NCBI GenBank assembly: GCA_002504845.1
Contig: DATW01000075.1
Location: forward strand, 883-7,580
DNA from: Euryarchaeota archaeon UBA250
GTDB lineage: Archaea; Thermoplasmatota; Poseidoniia; Poseidoniales; Thalassarchaeaceae
Reading direction: 5' to 3'
DNA length: 6,698 nucleotides
The notes beneath the pieces are model-generated. The model was not told the origin of the DNA. It worked only from the letters and a program-made list of their open reading frames with translations, and made no database searches. How positions within the stretch are numbered: the stretch's first letter is position 1; each line of letters opens with the position of its first letter. The position numbers and the translations under genes were made by a program. Of the stretch, positions 1-5,739 are shown one piece after another.

Positions 1-24
1 GATAGGCCACTACACCATCGGGGC
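1..24 (-). tRNA. 5' end of a tRNA, truncated by the window edge (tRNA-Asp-like)
   Basis: Read on the minus strand, positions 24 to 1 begin with a seven-base acceptor strand GCCCCGA. They continue with T8, G9, then G10-T-G-T13, A14-G15, the D-loop G18-G19 pair and A21, which is the invariant-base pattern of a tRNA 5' half. The anticodon and 3' half lie outside the window, so identity cannot be read. The acceptor and D-arm sequence resembles archaeal tRNA-Asp from memory (tRNA-Glu is the next best guess), and the T13/T22 mismatch is common in that group. The gene diverges from the guaA gene to its right. Confidence 0.72.
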
Positions 25-28
25 TTGC

Positions 29-47
29 TTCCCAACCGAGTTGGGGA
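29..47. repeat. Inverted repeat between the partial tRNA and guaA
   Basis: TTCCCAAC and GTTGGGGA form an eight-base-pair stem (one G-T pair) around a three-base loop, CGA. It sits 4 bases upstream of the minus-strand tRNA 5' end, in the divergent intergenic region. It could be a leader hairpin of the tRNA precursor or a DNA-level dyad; nothing here decides which. A weakly AT-rich stretch (minus strand AAAGATAA, about 48-55) lies at roughly TATA-box distance from the tRNA start but is a poor match. Confidence 0.35.
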
Positions 48-128
48 TTATCTTTCAATCTGCCCCTCGTTCAAACCCCCCGATTCCACTGCAATGTATT
101 GATGGCCCGCCTAGATAACCACCTCATC

Positions 129-722
129 ATGAGCGATGCCCCCCTCATCATCGACGTCATTGATAATGGCGGTCAATGGACACACAGAGAGTGGCGCATG
201 CTTCGGTATCTTGGTGTTGACACGAAGATATTCCCAAATGACACGCCGCTCAATGAACTCAGAGAAGTCGACGGACTGATTCTCTCCGGTGGAGCAGCGC
301 GAGTGGGGTTAACAGGAGAGCTAGGCCGATGCGCCGAATATCTTTCATTGGACGTGCCAATCCTTGGAATATGTGCAGGCCTTCAATTCATGGCTGGTTT
401 TTACGGTGGGAGAGCCGCAGAAGCCGACGAGCCAGAATTCGGGGCCGCGACGATGAAACTGTCCGACGACCCCGGCCCGTTGTTCTCATCCACCCCCTCA
501 GAACAAATCGTATGGGAAAGCCACAATGACGAGGTAGTAGATGTACCTGAGAATTTCAGAATAACAGCATCCAGCGACTCTTGCCGTGTACAAGCAATGC
601 AGAACGATTCCGGCGATCGTTTAGGGGTCCAATTCCATCCAGAGGTCAATGATTCCGAGTTCGGCGAGACTATATTCAGAAACTTCGTCAGCATATGCGA
701 TAGAGCGCGGAAGACCGTCTGA
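129..722 (+). CDS. guaA: GMP synthase glutaminase subunit A (class I glutamine amidotransferase)
   Basis: The product is the glutaminase half of archaeal two-subunit GMP synthase. It hydrolyses glutamine and passes ammonia to the separate ATP-pyrophosphatase subunit (GuaAB), which converts XMP to GMP in the cytoplasm. The 197-residue length matches stand-alone archaeal subunits. The N-terminus carries the family signature IDNGGQWTHREWR (11-23). The nucleophile-elbow Cys is C82 in GICAGLQ, and the other triad members are H170 and E172 in GVQFHPEV. SHNDEV (131-136) is also typical of GuaA. The ATG at 129 places the conserved VIDNGG at the usual distance from the N-terminus; an ATG at 102 or TTG at 99 would add 9-10 unconserved residues. 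No Shine-Dalgarno is obvious. The stop lies 4 nt before the next gene, suggesting one transcript. The partner ATPase subunit is not in this window. Confidence 0.93.
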   Translation: MSDAPLIIDVIDNGGQWTHREWRMLRYLGVDTKIFPNDTPLNELREVDGLILSGGAARVGLTGELGRCAEYLSLDVPILGICAGLQFMAGFYGGRAAEADEPEFGAATMKLSDDPGPLFSSTPSEQIVWESHNDEVVDVPENFRITASSDSCRVQAMQNDSGDRLGVQFHPEVNDSEFGETIFRNFVSICDRARKTV

Positions 723-726
723 GATA

Positions 727-1032
727 ATGGGCAGGTTGAAGAAGGCTGCCAAACCGGCCCAATTCATGACGAACCGCATGACTTTGTACAAGTGCCGTTC
801 TTGCAACCGAACCGACAGGAAGCCTTTCGATGCAGAAGGACCGGCCACCTGCAACCATTGCTCATCTCCAATGGACCCTCTTGAAATCAGGTATAGATGC
901 GTCCGATGCGGCCATATCGAGTTCATAGAGATAGGCGCCACAGGCAAATCGTGCCATAAGTGCGGCTATCGAATCTTTGTGAAGCCCCGAAAAGAAGGCC
1001 CCGATGGCATCAAGACTCTACGGGCAGAGTAA
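727..1032 (+). CDS. rpoP: Extended RpoP/Rpb12-like RNA polymerase subunit with two zinc ribbons
   Basis: This 101-residue protein has two CxxC...CxxC zinc ribbons. The C-terminal one (C58, C61, C76, C79), followed by GYRIFVKPRKEGP and the terminal KTLRAE, is the RpoP/Rpb12 signature; that subunit helps RNA polymerase assembly. Ordinary archaeal RpoP is only about 45-50 residues. Here a second ribbon (C23, C26, C42, C45) and a basic N-terminus (MGRLKKAAKPAQF) precede it. The start chosen is the ATG at 727, 4 nt after the guaA stop. Internal ATGs at 766 and 778 would keep both ribbons, whereas upstream starts would overlap guaA. The basic MGR-KK start and the Cys spacing of the first ribbon resemble ribosomal protein L37Ae, whose gene often neighbours rpoP in archaea, so a fusion is possible but unproven. 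The C-terminal assignment is firm; the N-terminal role is unknown. Confidence 0.82.
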   Translation: MGRLKKAAKPAQFMTNRMTLYKCRSCNRTDRKPFDAEGPATCNHCSSPMDPLEIRYRCVRCGHIEFIEIGATGKSCHKCGYRIFVKPRKEGPDGIKTLRAE

Positions 1033-1068
1033 CGCGGACTTCAAGACCCTAGCCACGATACACAGTAC

Positions 1069-2202
1069 GTGTCCGGTTGGCTTGTCGATCATGCCCCTCG
1101 AACTTTCGACCAGTTTGCAGCCCCTCCTCGCGTTGTTGAGCGTGTGACTGCAATGTCACTCCTGCCCCAACCACCGCATCTTCTCATAACAGGCCCCCCA
1201 GGTTGCGGTAAGACCGCTCTATGGCGTCTTTATGCGCGTCAGGTTTTGGGCCCCTCTTGGTCATCCACCGTTCATGTCAGAAACATCAGAGACATGAAGA
1301 GGAAAAGAGGCGCGATGGATTTGTTCGAGACTTTCCTCCGACCGGAAGGAAAAGAATCGTCGGACACTCTCGCTGGCAGAATGTCTCTTGCAGCATTTTC
1401 AAACAGCAGGGAACACAATTCCAATGATGACCCGCCGCCAGCCGGCAAGGAAACCGAATCAAACAGTGCGCAACCTCTGAGTCGGTTGATTATCCTCGAA
1501 GATGCAGATCATATGAGTATGAGATGGCAAGCATATCTACGGAGAATGCTAGAAACAGTGGGCCCAGCTTCTAGATTCATATTCACGGCCCGTGCACCAT
1601 CTGCTATCATAGACGCACTCAGATCGAGAACCCAGATGATCCGACTTCCTGCTTGTGATGATAAAACACTCAAGAGAACCTTGGAAGGAATAATTGACGC
1701 TGAGGGCATAAATCTGGAAGACGGCATTATCGATGATATCCTATACGTCAGTCAGGGCAATATTCGAAGAGCGATATTCATGCTCGAATTACTTTGGGCA
1801 CATGACAAATTATCCAATCGCTCATCAATTCACGATTTAATCCAAGGAATCACCATGAAGGCGGGCAGAGATATCATCGAGATGGCCCTACGAGGCAATG
1901 TCGTCGGCTCTAGATGGCTAGATCGAAATGGAAGAAGAATCAAAGTAAGAACAGGAGCAGTAGCTGAGGTAGACCGTCTTTTAGATGATCACGGCCTTGA
2001 GCCAGAGGATGTGATTGACCAGATACATTCAGCTCTTGTCGGCCGACGACTCCCATTGAATGACTCACTTAGAAGTGAGATACTACAGGCTCTTGCTAAA
2101 TGCAGTCGAGATATCCAATTACACACCCATGCACGTATCCATTTCGAGGATTTTCTCCACCGCGTTGCTGAAGTCGGACGCAACCGCATCGTCACAACAT
2201 AA
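1069..2202 (+). CDS. Divergent replication factor C small-subunit-like AAA+ clamp-loader protein
   Basis: This 377-residue AAA+ protein resembles archaeal RFC small subunits, which load the PCNA sliding clamp onto primed DNA. The N-terminal W-x5-P-R-T-F-D segment and Walker A GPPGCGKT (42-49) fit well. The Walker B region reads IILEDADHM (141-149) instead of the usual LDEAD, so the Asp/Glu order is swapped. The sensor-1 Asn appears replaced in FIFTARA (170-176). The RFC box SRC with its arginine finger is SRT (186-188), and sensor 2 GNIRRA (230-235) is kept. The SDERG-like segment is absent, and a polar, probably disordered insertion lies at about 90-137. The C-terminal part (about 305-370) fits the collar domain. 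GTG at 1069 is the only usable start: the frame opens after the rpoP stop and has no earlier start codon. This may be a second, specialised RfcS rather than the main one. Confidence 0.82.
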   Translation: MSGWLVDHAPRTFDQFAAPPRVVERVTAMSLLPQPPHLLITGPPGCGKTALWRLYARQVLGPSWSSTVHVRNIRDMKRKRGAMDLFETFLRPEGKESSDTLAGRMSLAAFSNSREHNSNDDPPPAGKETESNSAQPLSRLIILEDADHMSMRWQAYLRRMLETVGPASRFIFTARAPSAIIDALRSRTQMIRLPACDDKTLKRTLEGIIDAEGINLEDGIIDDILYVSQGNIRRAIFMLELLWAHDKLSNRSSIHDLIQGITMKAGRDIIEMALRGNVVGSRWLDRNGRRIKVRTGAVAEVDRLLDDHGLEPEDVIDQIHSALVGRRLPLNDSLRSEILQALAKCSRDIQLHTHARIHFEDFLHRVAEVGRNRIVTT

Positions 2203-2280
2203 TGGCGGGCGCGGCAGGATTCGAACCCGCGGTCCCCGGCTTAGGAGGCCGGTGCATTATCCAGGCTATGCTACACGCCC
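2203..2280 (-). tRNA. tRNA-Arg (anticodon CCU), CCA encoded
   Basis: The minus strand folds into a full cloverleaf of 75 nt plus an encoded CCA (2203-2205). The acceptor stem is GGGCGTG with CGCGCCC (one G-U pair) and the discriminator is G. The D-stem is GCAT/ATGC around a ten-base loop with the GG pair. The anticodon stem CCGGC/GCCGG holds the loop CTCCTAA, giving anticodon CCT (2243-2245), which reads AGG arginine codons. The variable loop has five bases, and the T-stem GCGGG/CCTGC holds TTCGAAT. No intron is visible. The CCA touches the TAA of the rfc gene on the opposite strand with no spacer, so the two transcripts converge, and no oligo-T terminator follows the tRNA. Confidence 0.96.
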
Positions 2281-2326
2281 ATCTCGCCCAGGCCGCCCCC
2301 TTCAAGAAAGCCTCCTATCGAAATGC

Positions 2327-2338
2327 CATATTTTCGCC
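2327..2338 (-). promoter_or_regulatory. Possible BRE/TATA element of the tRNA-Arg gene
   Basis: On the minus strand this reads GGCGAAAATATG, the most AT-rich stretch in the 111-base divergent spacer between the tRNA and the membrane-protein gene. Its centre lies about 50 bases upstream of the tRNA 5' end. Archaeal TATA-to-start distances would put transcription initiation near 2304 and leave a leader of about 24 nt for RNase P. The rest of the spacer (2281-2391) shows no other gene. The same AT-rich core could serve the plus-strand gene at 2392 instead. The match is by eye only. Confidence 0.3.
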
Positions 2339-2391
2339 TCATCAAGCGATGACCTCAAACACACCCAGCAAAAGCGCCGAACGAACGACAT

Positions 2392-3819
2392 ATGGATCTG
2401 CCAACACCTTATGCCGAATCCGAAGAAGAACAATCTTCGATTTCATCAGCGATGGAACGAAGAATATTGTCGAGAGACAAATGGAGGGGAAGATGGACAA
2501 ATCTCACCACGAACCCGGCTCTTCGCTTTACAAGATACTCCCTTGCCTTTGCCCTTCCAGCATCCATCATAGCCGCATCAGCATTCCTAGATTCAGCCAT
2601 CCTCAATATTTCTAGAATAATGTGGTTGGCCTCTATCATTCTGTTCATCCCTCCGCTAATCGCATCTTCTTATGCAAGAATGGCTGCTAAAGACCGGTTA
2701 GAACTCAGGAGACAGGGATTTTCACTCAGAGAATCATATGTTGGTGTTGATAGAATCTTGAATCAACTCGAAGAAAACAAGCTCAGAGAGCGAACCAGGG
2801 TTTCTGCAGCTATAGTCGGCTTCATCCTCGCATCTACCGTTTCTTCCACTCCTCTCCAAACAGATCTCTCACTAACTCTTCTGAGTCTGACCGCCATCCT
2901 CTCCATCGTCATTCTATTTGCCACGCTATCAATTGAAAAACAAAAATCAATGGATACTGGAAAAACCCCCTTGTTGAAACTCCATACGCCATCTCTTCAT
3001 GATACTCTTGCTGAACCCCTGCTAGTCGATCTAGTCTATGCACATCTCGATCCTGAAACTTCTAGCAGGTGGAACATTTGGATGGAAAAAATCAGTAAAG
3101 GAGTAAGACGCCAACAGCAATCAGAAGATGCTATTGAAACAGTTTTGAGAGCCATCTACCTCTCAATGATCGGAGCAATCGATAATAATGAAAAAGACAG
3201 GATTTGTGCCGAGGTCCTGAACACCAGATCCGTAGAACGCCTAAGAGAAAAGCAAGAACCTTTCAATTTCGAACAACTTCAGACATTATTGACTCATGTC
3301 ATTGAGAGAAAACCCGGGCTTTTCCGACTCTTGTCTAGAACGATACAAAGAGCATCAAGACTTCGTAAATCTGAGACATGGGTACTAGATGCAGACCTCC
3401 CACCGAGAGCAATGCACGGTGAGAGCGACCTCTTCGTTCTAGCAAGCCCAGATCAGAACTCTTCCAAGCCATTTGAAATTGACATAATAACCGTCGAAGG
3501 CGAACCCGAGATTCAGATAATTCGCCTTCCCCCCATTGATCGAAGTGTAAGGCCCGGCAGAACTGGCGGTACAGAGGGATGGAATAGATTCAACGCAATC
3601 ATTGACAATTCTCACATTCTCTGGATCGGAATGGCTTGGAATAAATCTGGACACGAAGGCCGTTCAGTTCAAGTCAACCTTCTCACGGAAAACGAAACCA
3701 CAGTCAAGTCACTCGTACTATGGACCATCATGGAAGATGGAGATGGATTCATATTCAGCACAATTCGAAATGCAATCAAAGAAGTGTATTCTATGATCAC
3801 TCGAACTATTATCCGATGA
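2392..3819 (+). CDS. Unrecognised four-TM membrane protein with a large soluble C-terminal domain
   Basis: I do not recognise this 475-residue protein. An acidic, then basic, N-terminal tail (1-47) is followed by two hydrophobic hairpins, with predicted membrane segments near 48-68, 74-94, 137-154 and 158-181. The basic tail, the basic connecting loop (95-136) and the residues after TM4 suggest that both termini and the middle loop face the cytoplasm. The remaining roughly 290 residues are soluble: a mainly helical, charged part (about 205-325), then a beta-rich-looking part (about 327-450), and a final amphipathic helix. There are no Cys pairs, Walker motifs or obvious catalytic signatures. 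The first in-frame ATG is used; no Shine-Dalgarno is seen, so leaderless initiation is possible. It lies between a divergent tRNA and a flavoprotein gene. A conserved lineage-specific protein is the likeliest category. Confidence 0.78.
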   Translation: MDLPTPYAESEEEQSSISSAMERRILSRDKWRGRWTNLTTNPALRFTRYSLAFALPASIIAASAFLDSAILNISRIMWLASIILFIPPLIASSYARMAAKDRLELRRQGFSLRESYVGVDRILNQLEENKLRERTRVSAAIVGFILASTVSSTPLQTDLSLTLLSLTAILSIVILFATLSIEKQKSMDTGKTPLLKLHTPSLHDTLAEPLLVDLVYAHLDPETSSRWNIWMEKISKGVRRQQQSEDAIETVLRAIYLSMIGAIDNNEKDRICAEVLNTRSVERLREKQEPFNFEQLQTLLTHVIERKPGLFRLLSRTIQRASRLRKSETWVLDADLPPRAMHGESDLFVLASPDQNSSKPFEIDIITVEGEPEIQIIRLPPIDRSVRPGRTGGTEGWNRFNAIIDNSHILWIGMAWNKSGHEGRSVQVNLLTENETTVKSLVLWTIMEDGDGFIFSTIRNAIKEVYSMITRTIIR

Positions 3820-3831
3820 TGAACGAAGCGT

Positions 3832-3850
3832 CATGTTCATTCAGAACATG
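3832..3850. repeat. Perfect 7-bp inverted repeat upstream of the flavoprotein gene
   Basis: CATGTTC (3832-3838) and GAACATG (3844-3850) are exact reverse complements separated by five bases. The dyad lies in the 53-base gap between the membrane-protein stop and the flavoprotein ATG, 22 bases before that ATG. It has no following T-run, so it does not look like an intrinsic terminator. Its symmetry and position fit a dimeric-regulator operator or an mRNA hairpin, but chance cannot be excluded for a single copy. Confidence 0.4.
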
Positions 3851-3872
3851 CATCTGGAGATGACTGAGCAGC

Positions 3873-5279
3873 ATGGAGTCGTGGGATGTATTGGTCATAG
3901 GAACCGGACCTTCAGCGCTTCGCGCTGCTATCGAGTCTAGCGATTCTGGCGCTAATACCGTCATAATTCACCAGTCGCCCGGCCCAATCATCAGCCCATC
4001 TACCGCCGGTCTTGCCGCATCGCTAGGGGAAACTACTCCTGAAGCGCATATCAAAGACACAATTGCGTTAGGAGATGAGAGTACGAATGAGCAGGCTGTT
4101 AGAAGAACATGCTCTTCTTCAGTAGAGATTCTTTCTGAGCTAGAGCGGTGGGGGATGATACTTCGTAGGGACAAAGGTGGATTACCGCATCTTTCGTCGG
4201 TGCCCGGACATGCCGCCCCTCGACTTTCAGGCGCAGGAGATGCTACTAGCAGATACCTAACCCAGATTCTCGATGAACAGGTCCTCAAGAGATCGATTCA
4301 GAGACGACAGAACCACGTCCCATTATCCCTGGTGATGGATAATAGCCAGATCCGAGGAATTGTGGCGCTGGACTTACTCGACGGCAAAGTAAAGCCATAC
4401 CAATGTAAAGCAATAATATTGGCTGATGAGGGTTATCAAGGGCTTTGGTCCAACCCATCAATCGGCTCAGGAAATGCGATTGCAATGGCAATAAGAGCGG
4501 GTATCAACCCACAGAATTTGCACAAGGTGCCCCTTCACCCAATGGTCATCAGAGGAACGAACATCCCAATCCCCTTCGAGATTTTAGGCGCCGGTGGAAG
4601 ATACAGGTCGGAATCCGGGGAAGATATCGATCCATTGAACCATGGGGGGGATGCGGTAGTCGATATGAGATTTATAGATGATCAGCATTCACTTTGGTTC
4701 GACTCGATAAGAAAGACAATTCTAGACTCTACAGGATTGGACGTTTCGATTGATGTGATTCCAGTAACACATCAAGTCATGGAGACCACCGGTGGGATTC
4801 CTGTGGATGAAAAAGGGAGAGTCACAATCGAGTCAGGCAAGATGTGGGCAACAGGTGTTTACGCAGCTGGCCCCTCTGCAAGCACAGGGTTTCATACTTC
4901 ATCGATATTACCTGGAAACACCATGTTGGAAAATCTCTATACCGGCTCATTAGCAGGTAAAGAGGCTGGAAAATGGTCACTAAACTGCGAGTTTGGAGGA
5001 TCCAAGGATATCCTTCAAAGTCTAGATTCAGCGAATAGGAGAATTGAAGATTTATACAAGGAATCAGGAGACTCAGTAGGCGCTGCCGAGACAAAATTAA
5101 CCGCACAAGCAAAGTCTTTCTTAACAGGTAGTGCAACTATGGAGTCTCTGATCGAAATCGCTGAAAAAACCGCTGAAGCAGTGAGAACTACAACCAACAC
5201 GCGAGTCATGAACCAGGAGATTGTAGGGGCCTTAAGAGTCCAAGATCTTGGCACCATCGCAGCATCATTTGCCATGTGA
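3873..5279 (+). CDS. FAD-dependent oxidoreductase of the SdhA/FrdA/NadB family, shortened and with an altered active site
   Basis: The 468-residue protein opens with a Rossmann dinucleotide-binding motif (DVLVIGTGPSALRAAIE, 5-21) and has the second FAD-contacting region near GVYAAG (328-333) and PGNTML (347-352), as in succinate dehydrogenase and L-aspartate oxidase flavoproteins. Those are usually about 530-600 residues; here the capping domain is trimmed and the C-terminal extension is missing. The stretch aligned with the flavin-linking His (36-44) has no His, so FAD should be non-covalent. H222 of LHP is kept. However, the RGEG motif reads LGAG (238-241), the RDVVxR segment is absent, the HYTMGGI His becomes M303 before TTGGIP, and the HGANR Arg becomes I345. 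It is therefore unlikely to be a working succinate dehydrogenase. No iron-sulfur or membrane-anchor subunit is adjacent. GGAG lies 13 bases before the ATG, a long spacing. Confidence 0.85.
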   Translation: MESWDVLVIGTGPSALRAAIESSDSGANTVIIHQSPGPIISPSTAGLAASLGETTPEAHIKDTIALGDESTNEQAVRRTCSSSVEILSELERWGMILRRDKGGLPHLSSVPGHAAPRLSGAGDATSRYLTQILDEQVLKRSIQRRQNHVPLSLVMDNSQIRGIVALDLLDGKVKPYQCKAIILADEGYQGLWSNPSIGSGNAIAMAIRAGINPQNLHKVPLHPMVIRGTNIPIPFEILGAGGRYRSESGEDIDPLNHGGDAVVDMRFIDDQHSLWFDSIRKTILDSTGLDVSIDVIPVTHQVMETTGGIPVDEKGRVTIESGKMWATGVYAAGPSASTGFHTSSILPGNTMLENLYTGSLAGKEAGKWSLNCEFGGSKDILQSLDSANRRIEDLYKESGDSVGAAETKLTAQAKSFLTGSATMESLIEIAEKTAEAVRTTTNTRVMNQEIVGALRVQDLGTIAASFAM

Positions 5280-5283
5280 TCGT

Positions 5284-5703
5284 ATGAGTGAGCGCACACT
5301 CTTCACCAGAATAATAGAGGGCGAGATTCCTTGCTACAAACTGTATGAAAACGAGCATGTATTCGCTTTTTTGGATATAAATCCCCTTTCAAAAGGACAT
5401 ACCCTGCTTGTATCCAAAGAGCCAGCACCCTCGATTGATCAATTGAGCCCGGACTCTGCAGCAGCCATCGGAAAGGCATTGCCCATCCTATCCCATGCAA
5501 TCAAAGAGGCCACGGGAGCCATTGCATACAATATCATCCAGAATAACGGAAGAGAAGCTGGCATGACCGTTCCACACGTCCATTTTCATATAATTCCGAA
5601 ATATGCAGAATCCAAACACTCATTCACGTGGGAGCCAGAATCACTGGACACGTCAGAGGGGAAAACAATCGTCGACGCTATCCGACTCAGTTTGAATGAG
5701 TGA
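5284..5703 (+). CDS. HIT-family (histidine triad) nucleotide-binding hydrolase
   Basis: This 139-residue protein is a complete HIT-fold protein, probably cytosolic and dimeric as is usual in the family. The active-site triad is HVHFHII, with H98, H100 and H102; the middle His is expected to be the nucleophile that forms a nucleotidyl intermediate. NNGREAGMTVPH (87-98) and FLDINPLSKGHTLLVSK (29-45, including H39) are the usual substrate-binding segments. Family members hydrolyse nucleoside phosphoramidates, aminoacyl-adenylates or dinucleoside polyphosphates, and sequence alone does not choose among these. The ATG at 5284 is preferred: it starts 4 nt after the flavoprotein stop and gives the standard N-terminus (LFTRIIEGEIP). 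An upstream GTG-type start would overlap the previous gene. The tight spacing implies co-transcription with the flavoprotein. Confidence 0.93.
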   Translation: MSERTLFTRIIEGEIPCYKLYENEHVFAFLDINPLSKGHTLLVSKEPAPSIDQLSPDSAAAIGKALPILSHAIKEATGAIAYNIIQNNGREAGMTVPHVHFHIIPKYAESKHSFTWEPESLDTSEGKTIVDAIRLSLNE

Positions 5704-5739
5704 ATGCTTACAACACCACGCGGCCCATGACGGGTTAGC

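Noticed and set aside
649..726. Longer N-terminus for the RpoP-like protein starting inside guaA
   Set aside because: It would overlap guaA by about 70 bases and adds 26 residues with no conserved motif; the ATG at 727 is well placed.
2060..2572. Plus-strand frame of 170 codons spanning the end of rfc and the tRNA
   Set aside because: It overlaps the rfc frame, reads through the tRNA antisense (another common false protein) and enters the membrane-protein gene out of frame; no domain is visible.
2202..2615. Plus-strand frame whose product begins MAGAAGFEPAVPGLGG
   Set aside because: Its N-terminal part is the antisense of the tRNA-Arg gene, a classic spurious protein, and the rest is out of frame within the membrane-protein gene.
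3968..4288. 106-codon minus-strand frame within the flavoprotein gene
   Set aside because: It is antisense to a well-supported coding region and its product shows no recognisable motif.
4644..4650. Run of seven G in the flavoprotein gene as a possible frameshift site
   Set aside because: The frame is the same before and after the run, and family motifs continue downstream, so there is no sign of slippage or a sequencing indel.
5704..5739. Tiny frames at the ATGs at 5704 and 5727 between the HIT and acyltransferase genes
   Set aside because: They end after eight and three codons and show no evidence of being more than chance.
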